From Pelagicoccus sp. SDUM812003 (GTDB lineage: Bacteria > Verrucomicrobiota > Verrucomicrobiia > Opitutales > Opitutaceae), in assembly GCF_031127815.1 (NCBI RefSeq), contig NZ_JARXHY010000001.1, positions 515,235 to 579,234 of the forward strand: a DNA stretch of 64,000 bases, given 5' to 3'. Under the pieces are notes generated by a model. It was not told where the DNA came from, did not search any database, and was given only the letters and a program-made list of their open reading frames with translations. Of the stretch, positions 1 through 8,099 are shown one piece after another. The translations under genes and the position numbers were made by a program. The number at the start of each line of letters is the position of its first letter. The stretch's first letter is position 1.

Positions 1-809
1 TCGTGCAGGAGCCCGGCAGTGTAGGCTTCCTCCGCGGAGGCAGGATTGTCTGTCTCGAAAAGACTGATACGCCGGGCGGCGGTGGCCACTTCTATGCTAT
101 GGTGCCAGAGCTCGTTGAGCAGCGCCTTGTGGCGAGGGGAATGAGCTTGCCGGTCGAAGACCTGAGCGGCCAGCACGATGGTCTTCACGGTTTCGAATCC
201 CAGGATAGATATGGCGTGCGGGATGTCCGAAACTTTCTGGTCGAAGCCGAAGTGAGAGGAGTTGACCGTTTCGAGGATTTTGGAGGAAAGGGCGAGATTG
301 CTGCTGATCGAATCCGCGATTGACGACGTGTCGGCGTGAGGAGCGTTGAGAGCGGCCACCACCTTGAGGTAGAGAGGCGGAAGCGTCTCGAAGGCGGTTC
401 GACTGCTGACCACCTCTTTCACCACTGGGTTTTCCAGCCACGAGTCGATCGCTAAGCATTTCTGGAATTCGAAGTGGAGGCGATCCTGCGGACATGGTCT
501 GGGAAGGTAGCGGCACCCGCCTTCGAGCGCCGAGGTCAGCTGTTCCTTTTCGGATTCGCTTGCGGCGATGAAGGCATGCGCCATGGGAGCTCGATCGACG
601 AGACGGGATAGGAGCTGCAGACCGTTTCCGCCTTGGAAGCCAAGTGACGCGACGATGATATCGGGTGCGCTCGTCTCGCAGCTTTCCAGAGCGTCCTCTT
701 CCGAGCTGCAGAAAGCCATGGTCCAAGTGGAGTTCTTGGAGGAAAGGGCGTTTCGGTAGCGTTCGAGATGTTCGAGCTCGTGATCGATGATGAGCAAGTG
801 GGCGCTCAT
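1..809 (-). CDS. Pseudo-receiver + HDOD domain regulator (3' end cut by window)
   Basis: The frame opens at an ATG ending at 809 and runs off the left edge without a stop, giving about 269 residues. Residues 1-125 look like a CheY receiver fold (LLIIDHE near the N-terminus), but the position of the phosphorylated Asp reads Ser55 (IIVASLGF) and the usual Lys-Pro reads Arg-Pro, so phosphotransfer is doubtful. From about residue 130 onward the sequence resembles an HDOD domain (LPPLYLKVVAAL, then NLALSSKILETVNSSHFGF and ISILGFETVKTIVL). HDOD proteins are signalling adaptors related to HD phosphodiesterases but usually without the catalytic HD pair. The role is probably intracellular signalling, with the partner unknown. 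The C-terminus is not visible. Confidence 0.75.
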   Translation of the reverse strand, partial: MSAHLLIIDHELEHLERYRNALSSKNSTWTMAFCSSEEDALESCETSAPDIIVASLGFQGGNGLQLLSRLVDRAPMAHAFIAASESEKEQLTSALEGGCRYLPRPCPQDRLHFEFQKCLAIDSWLENPVVKEVVSSRTAFETLPPLYLKVVAALNAPHADTSSIADSISSNLALSSKILETVNSSHFGFDQKVSDIPHAISILGFETVKTIVLAAQVFDRQAHSPRHKALLNELWHHSIEVATAARRISLFETDNPASAEEAYTAGLLH

Positions 810-1002
810 GGCGTTAAGTGGGTCGTCTTTGTCACGACTTTGTCGGCGATGACTTGAGTCGATGCAGCCTATGAATTGAGCTGCCGAGGCGGGGAAGTGA
901 ACGCTTTTCCCGCAAGTCTCCGTATCTCGCGAGCGAATACGTAGGGCAGGTGAGGTGAATCACTCGCGTCCGTTGGCGGGTGGTTTCCTCAGTTCAGAGG
1001 TC

Positions 1003-1707
1003 TTAGCGATTCTTCTCAGACAGCCATTTCTGAGCGAGCTTCGGCAGGATCTCGCCAGCTCTCCCCTTGAAGAATTCGAAGCCTTCCGGGCAGGCGTCGA
1101 TATCCATGGCGACCAGAACCTTTTCCGCGTCCGGGCGTGCGTAGCTCACGAGCCCCGCTGCCGGGTAGACGCTCAGGGAGGTGCCGACCACCAGCATGCG
1201 GCCCGCGGTGGAGACTTCCTCCAGAGCGAGCTCGTAGTTTTCCACGGCTTCTCCGAACCAGACGATATGAGGGCGGAGTCGGCCGCCTCGCGGACAGCGG
1301 TCGTCGAGGCTTAGTCCTTCGAGGGGGTAAGGGATTCGATAGGAAGGATCGAGTTCGCTTTTGGCTTCGCTCAGATTTCCGTGAAGGCGAATGACTCGAG
1401 ATGAGCCAGCCCTCTCGTGAAGGTCGTCGACGTTCTGCGTAACGATCGCCACGTCAAAGGCGGTTTCCAGCTGGGCGATCGCGAGGTGAGCCGGATTGGG
1501 TTTCGCCTGCGCCGCTGCTTTCCTTCGCATGTTGTAGAAATCCAGCACCTTGGCTGGGTCTCTTTCCCATGCTTCCGGCGTAGCGACTTCCTCGATACGC
1601 ATGCTTTCCCAGAGTCCGCCGGAGTCGCGAAAGGTTTTCAAACCGCTTTCGGCGCTGACGCCTGCTCCTGTGAATACGAGTATCTTCTCCTTCGCTCGCT
1701 GCATCAT
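1003..1707 (-). CDS. cobB: Sir2-family NAD-dependent protein deacylase
   Basis: This is a 234-residue sirtuin. The NAD-binding motif GAGVSAESG lies at 14-22, TQNVDDLH at 90-97, the catalytic His at 109 in LHG, and PHIVWFGE follows. The Tyr58-x-x-Arg61 pair (FYNMRR) is the mark of class III sirtuins that prefer acidic acyl groups such as succinyl-lysine. Only one Cys remains where most CobB proteins have four zinc-binding Cys, so the zinc ribbon appears lost. It would remove acyl groups from cytoplasmic lysines at the cost of NAD. ATG codons exist at residues 1 and 2, and either could be the start. It stands alone, on the same strand as a small membrane protein 104 bases upstream. Confidence 0.9.
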   Translation of the reverse strand: MMQRAKEKILVFTGAGVSAESGLKTFRDSGGLWESMRIEEVATPEAWERDPAKVLDFYNMRRKAAAQAKPNPAHLAIAQLETAFDVAIVTQNVDDLHERAGSSRVIRLHGNLSEAKSELDPSYRIPYPLEGLSLDDRCPRGGRLRPHIVWFGEAVENYELALEEVSTAGRMLVVGTSLSVYPAAGLVSYARPDAEKVLVAMDIDACPEGFEFFKGRAGEILPKLAQKWLSEKNR

Positions 1708-1811
1708 GTGGGAATCGTGTCTGGTTTTGGCGTCGATAGCGCGATCCGTTTGTCTCCGATATCAGAAAAGGCCGTTGTTGCAGACCTAAGCTGTCGTTGT
1801 TTTTTGGATAT

Positions 1812-2114
1812 CTATTCGACCTCAACTTCGATGCCACCCACCCAGCTGGCAACCAGGTTGTACAGAAAGGCTCCGATTAGGCCGCAGACGAAACCGATCA
1901 CGCCATAGAGCATTGGCGCAAAGATGAAGAATCCGACTCCCATGCCGAGCAGCATCGGCAAAGGGGCGGCGCTCTGTCCCGCGGGAGCGGCGCTGCTGGC
2001 GATGAACGAAAACAGAAGGAAAAAGGGGGCCATCACCAGAGGGAGGATGGCGTAGATGATGGCGAGGATTTTGGCCAGTTGCATGGGGGCGACTCTCTTG
2101 AGGCGTTTCTTCAT
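1812..2114 (-). CDS. Small two-to-three-helix membrane protein
   Basis: This 100-residue protein has a basic N-terminus (MKKRLKRV), a hydrophobic segment at about 12-40, a second at about 53-90, and an acidic tail GGIEVEVE. The second part (YGVIGFVCGLIGAFLYNLVASWVGG) is a pattern I associate with a widespread family of uncharacterised small bacterial membrane proteins; no function is known to me. Its topology suggests the inner membrane. Confidence 0.65.
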   Translation of the reverse strand: MKKRLKRVAPMQLAKILAIIYAILPLVMAPFFLLFSFIASSAAPAGQSAAPLPMLLGMGVGFFIFAPMLYGVIGFVCGLIGAFLYNLVASWVGGIEVEVE

Positions 2115-2648
2115 TTTGATGGTCTGGAGGAGGGTTGAGGAGGGCTTCGGCCGGCCTAGCTGCGGCCTCGGCTCGGGGGGACGCTCGCGTTGTGAGGTTC
2201 CAAGGTCGGCGTGGTGCTGGCGCTTGGAACAGAGAGAACGATCGAGCTAAGTAGATGCTGCAGGTTGACTTGGTGTATGCAAGCGGGGAGTTAGGCTTAA
2301 AACGGGGCGCGTGCCTTCGAATGGCTTTTTGATCATAAAATGAGCTGTGCGGATCGGAAGGACAGCTGATTGAACAGGTTCAGGCGGGAAATCTCGATCG
2401 CTCAGAGACTTGCGATAGAGAGCTGCGAGGCGGGCTTGCGTCAGGAACCGTCGCTTGCTCGGAAGGTCACTGAAAGCAAGGGCTTGATTGGCGGCTTCCG
2501 CCTGTGGACGGCGCATGGGAGCTTAGCTGAAGCTGTCGAAACGCGGCCTTTAGTTGCCTCCCGCTCGTATCGAAGGAGCGCTTCGAGAGTCCGTTCACGG
2601 TTTCAGCCCCGAACACCCCAGAGATACCCAAACTACTAACATCGAGAA
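2115..2648. other. Intergenic stretch, no convincing gene
   Basis: This 534-base gap separates the divergent small membrane protein and GH43 genes. Open frames of 89 codons exist on both strands, but they overlap each other, are rich in Arg and Ser and show no recognisable motif, so I regard them as chance. It should hold promoters for both neighbours, but I cannot point to a confident -10/-35 pair. Confidence 0.5.
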
Positions 2649-4733
2649 ATGATGACGCTTCGTCTACCAGCGATCTTCGCTCTTTTCACCGCAATCTCAG
2701 TCGGCGCCTTGTCCAGCGCCCAAACGCCGAGCTTCACTCAAACCGCTTCCGTGCACGATCCGTCGGTGATCAAGGTGGGCGACCGCTTCTACGTCTTCGG
2801 CTCGCACGGAGCGTCCGCGTGGTCCACCGACCTGATGAACTGGACTCAAGTGGCTTCCAGCGTGAATCAGGGAAATCCTCGGCATTTCGACACGTTTCAG
2901 AGCGAGTTGTCTGAACTGATCCAGTGGACGAACGCCACCAGCCTTTGGGCTGCGGACGTCTATCAACTCGAGGATGGGAAATACTACTATTACTACAATG
3001 TCTGGACGAACCATCAGGGCTACCGTAGCTACATGGGTCTGGCGGTTTCGGACGAAATCGAAGGTCCCTACGAGGACTTGGGCGAGATTTTAAGGGGCGG
3101 GACTGGGGTGAGCGGTTTCGATCCGAGCGTCGACCCCAATACCATCGATCCCACGCTCTATCGCGACACGGAGGACAATCTCTGGATGGTCTACGGCTCT
3201 TATTCCGGCGGCATCTTCACCATGGAGATGGACGACCAGACGGGCTTTCAGAAGCCGAATCAAGGCTGGGGGACCTACCTGCTCGGCGGAGGGCACGACC
3301 AGATCGAGGGCCCGTTCATCGACTACAATGCGGAGACCGAAAAATACTACCTCTTTCTATCCTACGGCGGATTGGGAGCGAACGATGGCTACAACATGCG
3401 CGCCTTCCGCTCGGACAATCCCGATGGCCCTTTCTACGACCCGGCTGGCAATGACATGTCGCAAGTGACGGGCCCGTTCGCGGATTACGGTCTTAAGCTT
3501 GCTGGAAACTGGCGGTTCACGCCCGTAGAAGGCGAACCTGCTCAGACGGTGACAGGCTACCGCTCGCCGGGACACAACTCGGTGATCAAGGATCCGGCCA
3601 CCGGCAAGTGGTTTAACATTTTCCACTCCCGCTTCGAGGGACGCGGCGAGCTGCATGAGATCCGCGTCCATCAGATGTTTTTCAACGAGGACGGATGGCC
3701 GGTGATGGCTCCGCACCGCTTCGCGGGCGAAACGCAAGGCAGCTACACCGCGGCGGAGATTTCGGGAGCCTACAAGGTGCTCAACCACGGAAAGGACATC
3801 ACTGGAACCATGAAGACTTCCGAGGTCGTCGGTCTGCAGGAAAGCGGATCCCTCGCAGGCGCCGATGGAAGCTGGGAAATGGTGGATGACAAAAACATCC
3901 GCATCAGCATGAACGGCACGCTCTTCAAGGGCGTGGTCAGCGAGATGTGGGACAACGAAAATCAGCGATGGGTAAACGCGTTCACCGCGATTTCGCAGAA
4001 CGGCGAGTCGCTTTGGGGCAGCGAAGTCGCGGTCGCGGCTCGGACTGGCGATGTGCCGTCTCCCGAGCTGGAAGCGGTCGGAAACCGGGTCGTGGATGTG
4101 AGCGAATCGCTTTCCCTGACCTTGACGAACCTGGCTCCCGTGGGGGACCTCGAGCTCTCCTACGAAGTGGAGCAAGGCCCGGAAGGGTTGACTGTCGATA
4201 GCGAAACGGGGCAAGTCTCTTGGCAGCCGATCGCGTCTCAAGCGGGTAACGTTTTCGAGGTGCGCATTCAGATCTACGACTTTTATGAACCGAATCTGTC
4301 AGACGAGGTTGCCTTCTACGTCTACGTTTCCGACTCCCAAGGCAGCTCGCCGATCGACGATTGGCGTACGGAAAACTTCGGAGAAAATCCGGCGGAGGGC
4401 GTGGCGGGCAACGGTGACGATCCGGACCAGGATGGACGCCCGAATCTCGTGGAGTACGCGCTGGGAACGGATCCCATGGCGCCGGATGTCGATACCGCGT
4501 CCGACGTTGAGCTGGTGGGCGACAAACTGGTTTGGACCTTCAGCCGCACAGCGGATCCCGCCCTGCAGTTTGAGGTGAGGGCGCGTTCGTCCCTCGTCGG
4601 GGCCGAATCGGAAGTGATCTGGTCAAGCATGGGAAGCGCGAACCTCGAAGGCGACGCCCAAGTAGAGGTCGATGTGCCAGCCGGCTCCGAAGGGCAGGTC
4701 TTCCTCGAGCTGACGGTCGATGCGTTCGAGTGA
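2649..4733 (+). CDS. Secreted GH43 arabinanase/arabinosidase-like enzyme
   Basis: This 694-residue protein has a signal peptide (1-25, ending SSAQ). Residues 30-360 form a GH43 five-bladed propeller: VHDPSVIK with the likely general base Asp37, an Asp in DPTLYRD followed by NLWMVYGSYSGGIF, the general acid Glu in DQIEGPF, and GYRSPGHNSVIKDP with FNIFHSRF. This is the endo-1,5-alpha-L-arabinanase-like branch. About 360-470 resembles the C-terminal beta domain of such enzymes, about 475-565 looks like a cadherin/Ig-type module, and the end carries the acidic DPDQDGRPNLVEYALGTDP tail seen in many exported verrucomicrobial proteins. It probably attacks arabinan or related pectin side chains outside the cytoplasm. 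Exact specificity cannot be read from sequence. A strong hairpin terminator follows. Confidence 0.85.
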   Translation: MMTLRLPAIFALFTAISVGALSSAQTPSFTQTASVHDPSVIKVGDRFYVFGSHGASAWSTDLMNWTQVASSVNQGNPRHFDTFQSELSELIQWTNATSLWAADVYQLEDGKYYYYYNVWTNHQGYRSYMGLAVSDEIEGPYEDLGEILRGGTGVSGFDPSVDPNTIDPTLYRDTEDNLWMVYGSYSGGIFTMEMDDQTGFQKPNQGWGTYLLGGGHDQIEGPFIDYNAETEKYYLFLSYGGLGANDGYNMRAFRSDNPDGPFYDPAGNDMSQVTGPFADYGLKLAGNWRFTPVEGEPAQTVTGYRSPGHNSVIKDPATGKWFNIFHSRFEGRGELHEIRVHQMFFNEDGWPVMAPHRFAGETQGSYTAAEISGAYKVLNHGKDITGTMKTSEVVGLQESGSLAGADGSWEMVDDKNIRISMNGTLFKGVVSEMWDNENQRWVNAFTAISQNGESLWGSEVAVAARTGDVPSPELEAVGNRVVDVSESLSLTLTNLAPVGDLELSYEVEQGPEGLTVDSETGQVSWQPIASQAGNVFEVRIQIYDFYEPNLSDEVAFYVYVSDSQGSSPIDDWRTENFGENPAEGVAGNGDDPDQDGRPNLVEYALGTDPMAPDVDTASDVELVGDKLVWTFSRTADPALQFEVRARSSLVGAESEVIWSSMGSANLEGDAQVEVDVPAGSEGQVFLELTVDAFE

Positions 4734-4792
4734 TTTTTAGGTAGTTGATCCGCGAATACGGCGAAATGCTCGTTTTCGCGTTGATTGGGGCA

Positions 4793-4837
4793 GCGGCGCC
4801 TGATGCTTGGAGACGAGCCAGGCGCCGCTTCTTTTTT
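4793..4837 (+). terminator. Rho-independent terminator after the GH43 gene
   Basis: A perfect 10-bp inverted repeat (GCGGCGCCTG at 4793-4802, CAGGCGCCGC at 4819-4828) is followed directly by TTCTTTTTT. It lies 60 bases after the GH43 stop in the same orientation. Confidence 0.85.
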
Positions 4838-4902
4838 GGGGGAGTGCTGGAGATGCCATTTTCGACTCCTGACAAATTGCGAAAAATGTGAATGCTAGAG
4901 AC

Positions 4903-5445
4903 ATGAGGCGCATGTTTGTAGCGATCGATTTGCCTGAGTCCGTGAAGGCGTTCCTGACGCAGCTCAGAGATGATGGGCTGAAGGGGATCCGTTGGGTGCG
5001 CCCCGAGAATCAGCACCTGACCATGCGTTTTCTCGGGGACATCGACGAGGAAGCGGAAAAGCGCTTGCGGGCGGAGCTGAGCTCGGTGTCCGTTTCCCGT
5101 TTCACCCTGCCAATTGGCGGGTTCGGCACTTTTCCCGGCAAAGGCGATCCCAAGGTCCTTTGGATCGGCGTTGGCTCGGCTCATCCATTGCTCTTTCAGC
5201 TTAGACAGCGCATCGACGACGCGGTCCTGAAGGCTGGAATCGATTGCGAAATGCGCGACTTCGTCCCCCATGTGACGCTGGGCCGTTGCTCGTCTGTATC
5301 CAGAGCATCGTTACGAGATCTAAAGAAACGGGTAGAATCCGCCGACTCTCCAGTGTTTGCGGTCAAAACGTTCTCGCTTTTCGAAAGTCGACCCAGTCCG
5401 ATCGGTTCTCGCTACGAGATCGTAGATGCGTGGGACCTTCGTTAG
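4903..5445 (+). CDS. thpR: RNA 2',3'-cyclic phosphodiesterase
   Basis: This 180-residue member of the 2H phosphoesterase family (formerly LigT) starts MRRMFVAIDLP. Both catalytic His-x-Thr motifs are present: HLTMRF near residue 40 and HVTLGR near residue 123. It hydrolyses 2',3'-cyclic phosphate ends of RNA to 2'-phosphates, probably in RNA repair or turnover. An in-frame GTG at 4888 would add five residues; the ATG at 4903 fits the family N-terminus better. The stop lies 10 bases from the end of the convergent DUF2269 gene. Confidence 0.9.
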   Translation: MRRMFVAIDLPESVKAFLTQLRDDGLKGIRWVRPENQHLTMRFLGDIDEEAEKRLRAELSSVSVSRFTLPIGGFGTFPGKGDPKVLWIGVGSAHPLLFQLRQRIDDAVLKAGIDCEMRDFVPHVTLGRCSSVSRASLRDLKKRVESADSPVFAVKTFSLFESRPSPIGSRYEIVDAWDLR

Positions 5446-5455
5446 AGACTCTGTT

Positions 5456-5914
5456 TCACTTCAGCACCATGAGGGCAAGGCTTGCCAAGGGAAGGATGCT
5501 CGCTGCGGCACCAGCGATGGACCAGCGACGGGCAAGCCGCCAAAACTCGTCGGGAATGGTGGCTTCGTCATGAAACGCCTTCGCTAGTCGCGCTTGTTTC
5601 ATCTGTAGTGGTAGAAGCGCTACAAGCCAGATGACGCCGGAAAGAGCGAAAAGAATGTAGGCCCAGAGAAACCAGTTTTCCTGCCAAAGGCCGGGAAGTT
5701 GGGCTGCCATGGCGTGTCCCGTTGCTAGGAGAAGGGTGATGCCACCGCCAGTGAAGACCACATCGGTCCGCGTGATCAGCTTCTGTGACCAGGCCACGAT
5801 GGCCGGATGGCGCGTGCGTTCCGCGAAGGCTCGCCAGAACGGCGTGACGAGATTGTTTCCGATAAAGAGACAAGCCCCTAGAATGTGCAGGAGCTTCAGA
5901 GTTTGGTAGTCCAT
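5456..5914 (-). CDS. DUF2269-like integral membrane protein
   Basis: The 152-residue product starts MDYQTLKLLHILGACLFIGNNLV and has four hydrophobic segments (about 5-25, 50-72, 83-105 and 130-150). The LKxLHI..A.LFxGN start is typical of DUF2269, a predicted inner-membrane family of unknown activity. The frame extends upstream into the TetR gene, so I take the internal ATG ending at 5914, which leaves 14 bases to the TetR stop. The arrangement suggests the TetR protein controls this membrane protein as an operon. Confidence 0.75.
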   Translation of the reverse strand: MDYQTLKLLHILGACLFIGNNLVTPFWRAFAERTRHPAIVAWSQKLITRTDVVFTGGGITLLLATGHAMAAQLPGLWQENWFLWAYILFALSGVIWLVALLPLQMKQARLAKAFHDEATIPDEFWRLARRWSIAGAAASILPLASLALMVLK

Positions 5915-5928
5915 GTCGAGTTGGTTTC

Positions 5929-6516
5929 CTAGTTTGTAAAAGCCATGTAGCAGGTGGCGAAGAGCTCCTCGGGATCGATCGAATCCAAGTCCTCTTCCTT
6001 TATAAGCCCCTCGATGAGCAGGGTAGAAAAACCGTGCACAAAGGACCACGCCGCCAGGGCCAGGGGGCGGGTGGGCTTTTTAGGATCGATCAGCTTGCCC
6101 AGCTTCGCTCGCTCGATGCTGTCGACGAGTCTCTCGAATGCGGCGTCGCCAGCGCTCTGCAGCGACGGGCCGCGCTTGTCCGCAGGAATGTGTCCGGAGA
6201 ACATGAGACGAAGGTGGTCTGGGTGAGTCGTAGCGAAGCGCAGGTAGCCTTGGCCGAGGCCTAGAAGTGGAGGCGTTTCGCCGAGCTCGCGCAGCGCTCG
6301 GTCCAACTCCCGGTTCAAGGTGTGGAAGCCCTGTTCCGCGATGGAGCAGATCAAGTCGAAGGTGTCGTTGAAATGTCGATACGGAGCGGCTGGACTGACG
6401 CCAGCTTTTCGGGCCACCGCCCGCAAGGTCAGCGCAGCCAAGCCGCCATCACGTAGGATCTCCAGCCCTGTGGCGATCAGCGTTTCCTTCAGGTTTCCAT
6501 GATGATAAGCGGCCAT
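5929..6516 (-). CDS. TetR-family transcriptional repressor (WHG-type C-domain)
   Basis: This 195-residue protein has a TetR HTH at 8-55 (TLIATGLEILRDGG then TLRAVARKAGVSPAAPYRHF). The C-terminal part contains WSFVHGFSTLLIEG, matching the W-x-x-VHG signature of one TetR C-terminal family. It is upstream of and probably cotranscribed with the DUF2269 membrane protein. A palindromic site lies 7-32 bases before its start codon, consistent with autoregulation. The ligand is unknown. Confidence 0.88.
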   Translation of the reverse strand: MAAYHHGNLKETLIATGLEILRDGGLAALTLRAVARKAGVSPAAPYRHFNDTFDLICSIAEQGFHTLNRELDRALRELGETPPLLGLGQGYLRFATTHPDHLRLMFSGHIPADKRGPSLQSAGDAAFERLVDSIERAKLGKLIDPKKPTRPLALAAWSFVHGFSTLLIEGLIKEEDLDSIDPEELFATCYMAFTN

Positions 6517-6522
6517 TGCGAT

Positions 6523-6548
6523 GTGAACACTGTTAACATAGAGTTCAC
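6523..6548. promoter_or_regulatory. Putative TetR operator
   Basis: GTGAAC (6523-6528) and GTTCAC (6543-6548) are inverted arms enclosing the perfect 8-bp palindrome TGTTAACA (6531-6538). The block lies just upstream of the TetR start codon, where an autorepressor would bind. Binding by this regulator is inference. Confidence 0.5.
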
Positions 6549-6636
6549 TGTCAATGCGGAAAGCCTGGTCGCTTGGTTTATGGGGCGGGGGCGGCTAGCG
6601 GCGAGCCTGAGTTTCGGGGGGGCGCTGCGAGCGGGT

Positions 6637-6924
6637 TCAGCGGAACTGGCCGACCGATTCCATGTACTCGTAGTCGTTTTCCGCAAGTCGTTGGCAGAGG
6701 CTTTCCTTGTCGATGGAGTGGCTTTTGCAGAGCTCTTCCAGCGAGCCGTATTCGTTGCGAAGGGCGGTGTTCACTACCCCAACCAGAAGGTCCGGATCCA
6801 TACGTTCGATGTTGTTCCAATCCATGCCGCGAAAGTTTGGAATTGCGCATCGATCGGCAAGTTTGAATTGCGGTCGGTTCGGGAAATCTAGCTTTGATTC
6901 GGCTGGCCCGTGGGCTTTGTTCAT
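6637..6924 (-). CDS. DUF4250-domain protein
   Basis: This 95-residue protein has a C-terminal half (MDPDLLVGVVNTALRNEYGSL, then LCKSHSIDKESLCQRL and DYEYMESVGQF) that fits the short DUF4250 family, whose members begin near the D-P-x-x-L-x-x-x-V-N motif. The usual family length is about 55-60 residues, so translation could instead begin at the internal Met before DPDLL. The function is unknown; the helical layout suggests a small cytoplasmic binding protein. The frame extends upstream to 7008, but that would overlap the divergent oxidoreductase, so I chose the ATG ending at 6924. Confidence 0.7.
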   Translation of the reverse strand: MNKAHGPAESKLDFPNRPQFKLADRCAIPNFRGMDWNNIERMDPDLLVGVVNTALRNEYGSLEELCKSHSIDKESLCQRLAENDYEYMESVGQFR

Positions 6925-6985
6925 TGAAAATATGTAGCCTATATGGTCTTGTTTTTGTGAACACGCGACCCTAGCGTCCGCACTC

Positions 6986-7963
6986 ATGAGGGTGGTGAGA
7001 TGCGACAAGTACGGACCTGCGGCAGAAGCGCTGAAGGTGGCGGAAATGGAGAAACCTCAGCCGAAAGCGGGCGAGGTTTTGGTGAAACTGAAAGCGACTT
7101 CCGCGACATCGGGCGACTGCCGTATCCGTGGTTTGAATGTGCCGTCGGGATTCGGGATGATGATGCGATTGATGCTGGGATTTCGAGGCCCGCGGCAGCC
7201 CATTCTTGGGTTGAATTTTTCGGGAGTCGTGGAGGCGTTAGGGCAAGGCGCGCGCGCATTCGAGGTCGGAGACGAAGTGTTCGGGTCGACTGAAATGCGC
7301 ATGGGCTGCTACGCGGAGTATGTCAGCGTGCCAGTGGAGATGGCGGTGGCTAAAAAGCCGAAATCGGTGAGCTTCGAGGAAGCGGCCGTGTTTCCGTTTG
7401 GGGCAATGACGGCGTTGTCGTTTCTCAGAGATAAAGCGAAATTGCAGCCGAGTCAGTCGATCCTGATCTATGGAGCTTCTGGGGCGGTCGGGGCCGCGTC
7501 GGTGCAGCTGGCGAAACAGATGGGAGCGAGGGTGACGGGTGTCTGCAGCTCGGCGAATCAGGGGTTGGTAGCGTCGCTTGGCGCCGATGCTGTATTGGAT
7601 TATCGAGTACAGGATATGTCGCAGCTCGAGCGGGAATTCGACGTCGTATTCGACACGGTGGGCATGCTTGGTTTGGCGAATGGCATTCGGTTGACCCGCC
7701 GCGGCGGGGTGTGTCTTTTCGCGGTAGCTGGCGTGCCAGACCTTTTTCGAATCCTTTGGAAAACCATGACCAGCGGTCGAAAAGTGAGCGGCGGTGTGGC
7801 GACGGAGAAAAAGGATGATTTAGAGTATCTGCTTGGATTTCTTTCGAGGGGGCTTCTGTTGCCGGTAATCGATCGAAGCTATCGGCTGGAAGAAATGGTA
7901 GAGGCTCACGAGTACGTCGAGAGAGGTCGCAAGAAGGGAAATGTCGCGATTTTAGTCGATTGA
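6986..7963 (+). CDS. MDR-superfamily zinc-independent alcohol dehydrogenase/quinone oxidoreductase
   Basis: This 325-residue protein has a GroES-like N-terminal domain (SATSGDCRIRG, ILGLNFSGVVEALG, FEVGDEVFG) and a Rossmann domain from about 140 with YGASGAVGAASVQLAKQMGARVTGVCSS. Zinc-binding Cys/His clusters are absent, as in quinone reductase-type members. It probably reduces a reactive carbonyl or quinone with NADPH; the substrate is unknown. It is divergent from the DUF4250 gene and convergent with GH95 across a repeat-rich gap. Confidence 0.85.
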   Translation: MRVVRCDKYGPAAEALKVAEMEKPQPKAGEVLVKLKATSATSGDCRIRGLNVPSGFGMMMRLMLGFRGPRQPILGLNFSGVVEALGQGARAFEVGDEVFGSTEMRMGCYAEYVSVPVEMAVAKKPKSVSFEEAAVFPFGAMTALSFLRDKAKLQPSQSILIYGASGAVGAASVQLAKQMGARVTGVCSSANQGLVASLGADAVLDYRVQDMSQLEREFDVVFDTVGMLGLANGIRLTRRGGVCLFAVAGVPDLFRILWKTMTSGRKVSGGVATEKKDDLEYLLGFLSRGLLLPVIDRSYRLEEMVEAHEYVERGRKKGNVAILVD

Positions 7964-8005
7964 GCGCGCCGGGTCGCGCCTGCGCTATCCTGCGGCGAGG
8001 CCGTA

Positions 8006-8091
8006 GATGCGGCGTGCCCGGCGGTCACGCCCTACCTGGAGGGGCTGCTCCAAAGCTGATGCGGCGTGCCCGGCGGTCACGCCCTACCTGG
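8006..8091. repeat. 34-bp REP-like direct repeat with internal hairpins
   Basis: Two identical 34-base copies (8006-8039 and 8058-8091) are spaced 52 bases apart. Each contains GGCGTG...CACGCC, able to fold into a hairpin on either strand. They fill the gap between the convergent oxidoreductase and GH95 genes, so they may act as a bidirectional terminator or be a dispersed REP-type element. Confidence 0.75.
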
Positions 8092-8099
8092 GAGCTGTT

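Noticed and set aside
2247..2639. Overlapping 89-codon frames on both strands
   Set aside because: Arg/Ser-rich, mutually overlapping, no motif or start signal; treated as chance.
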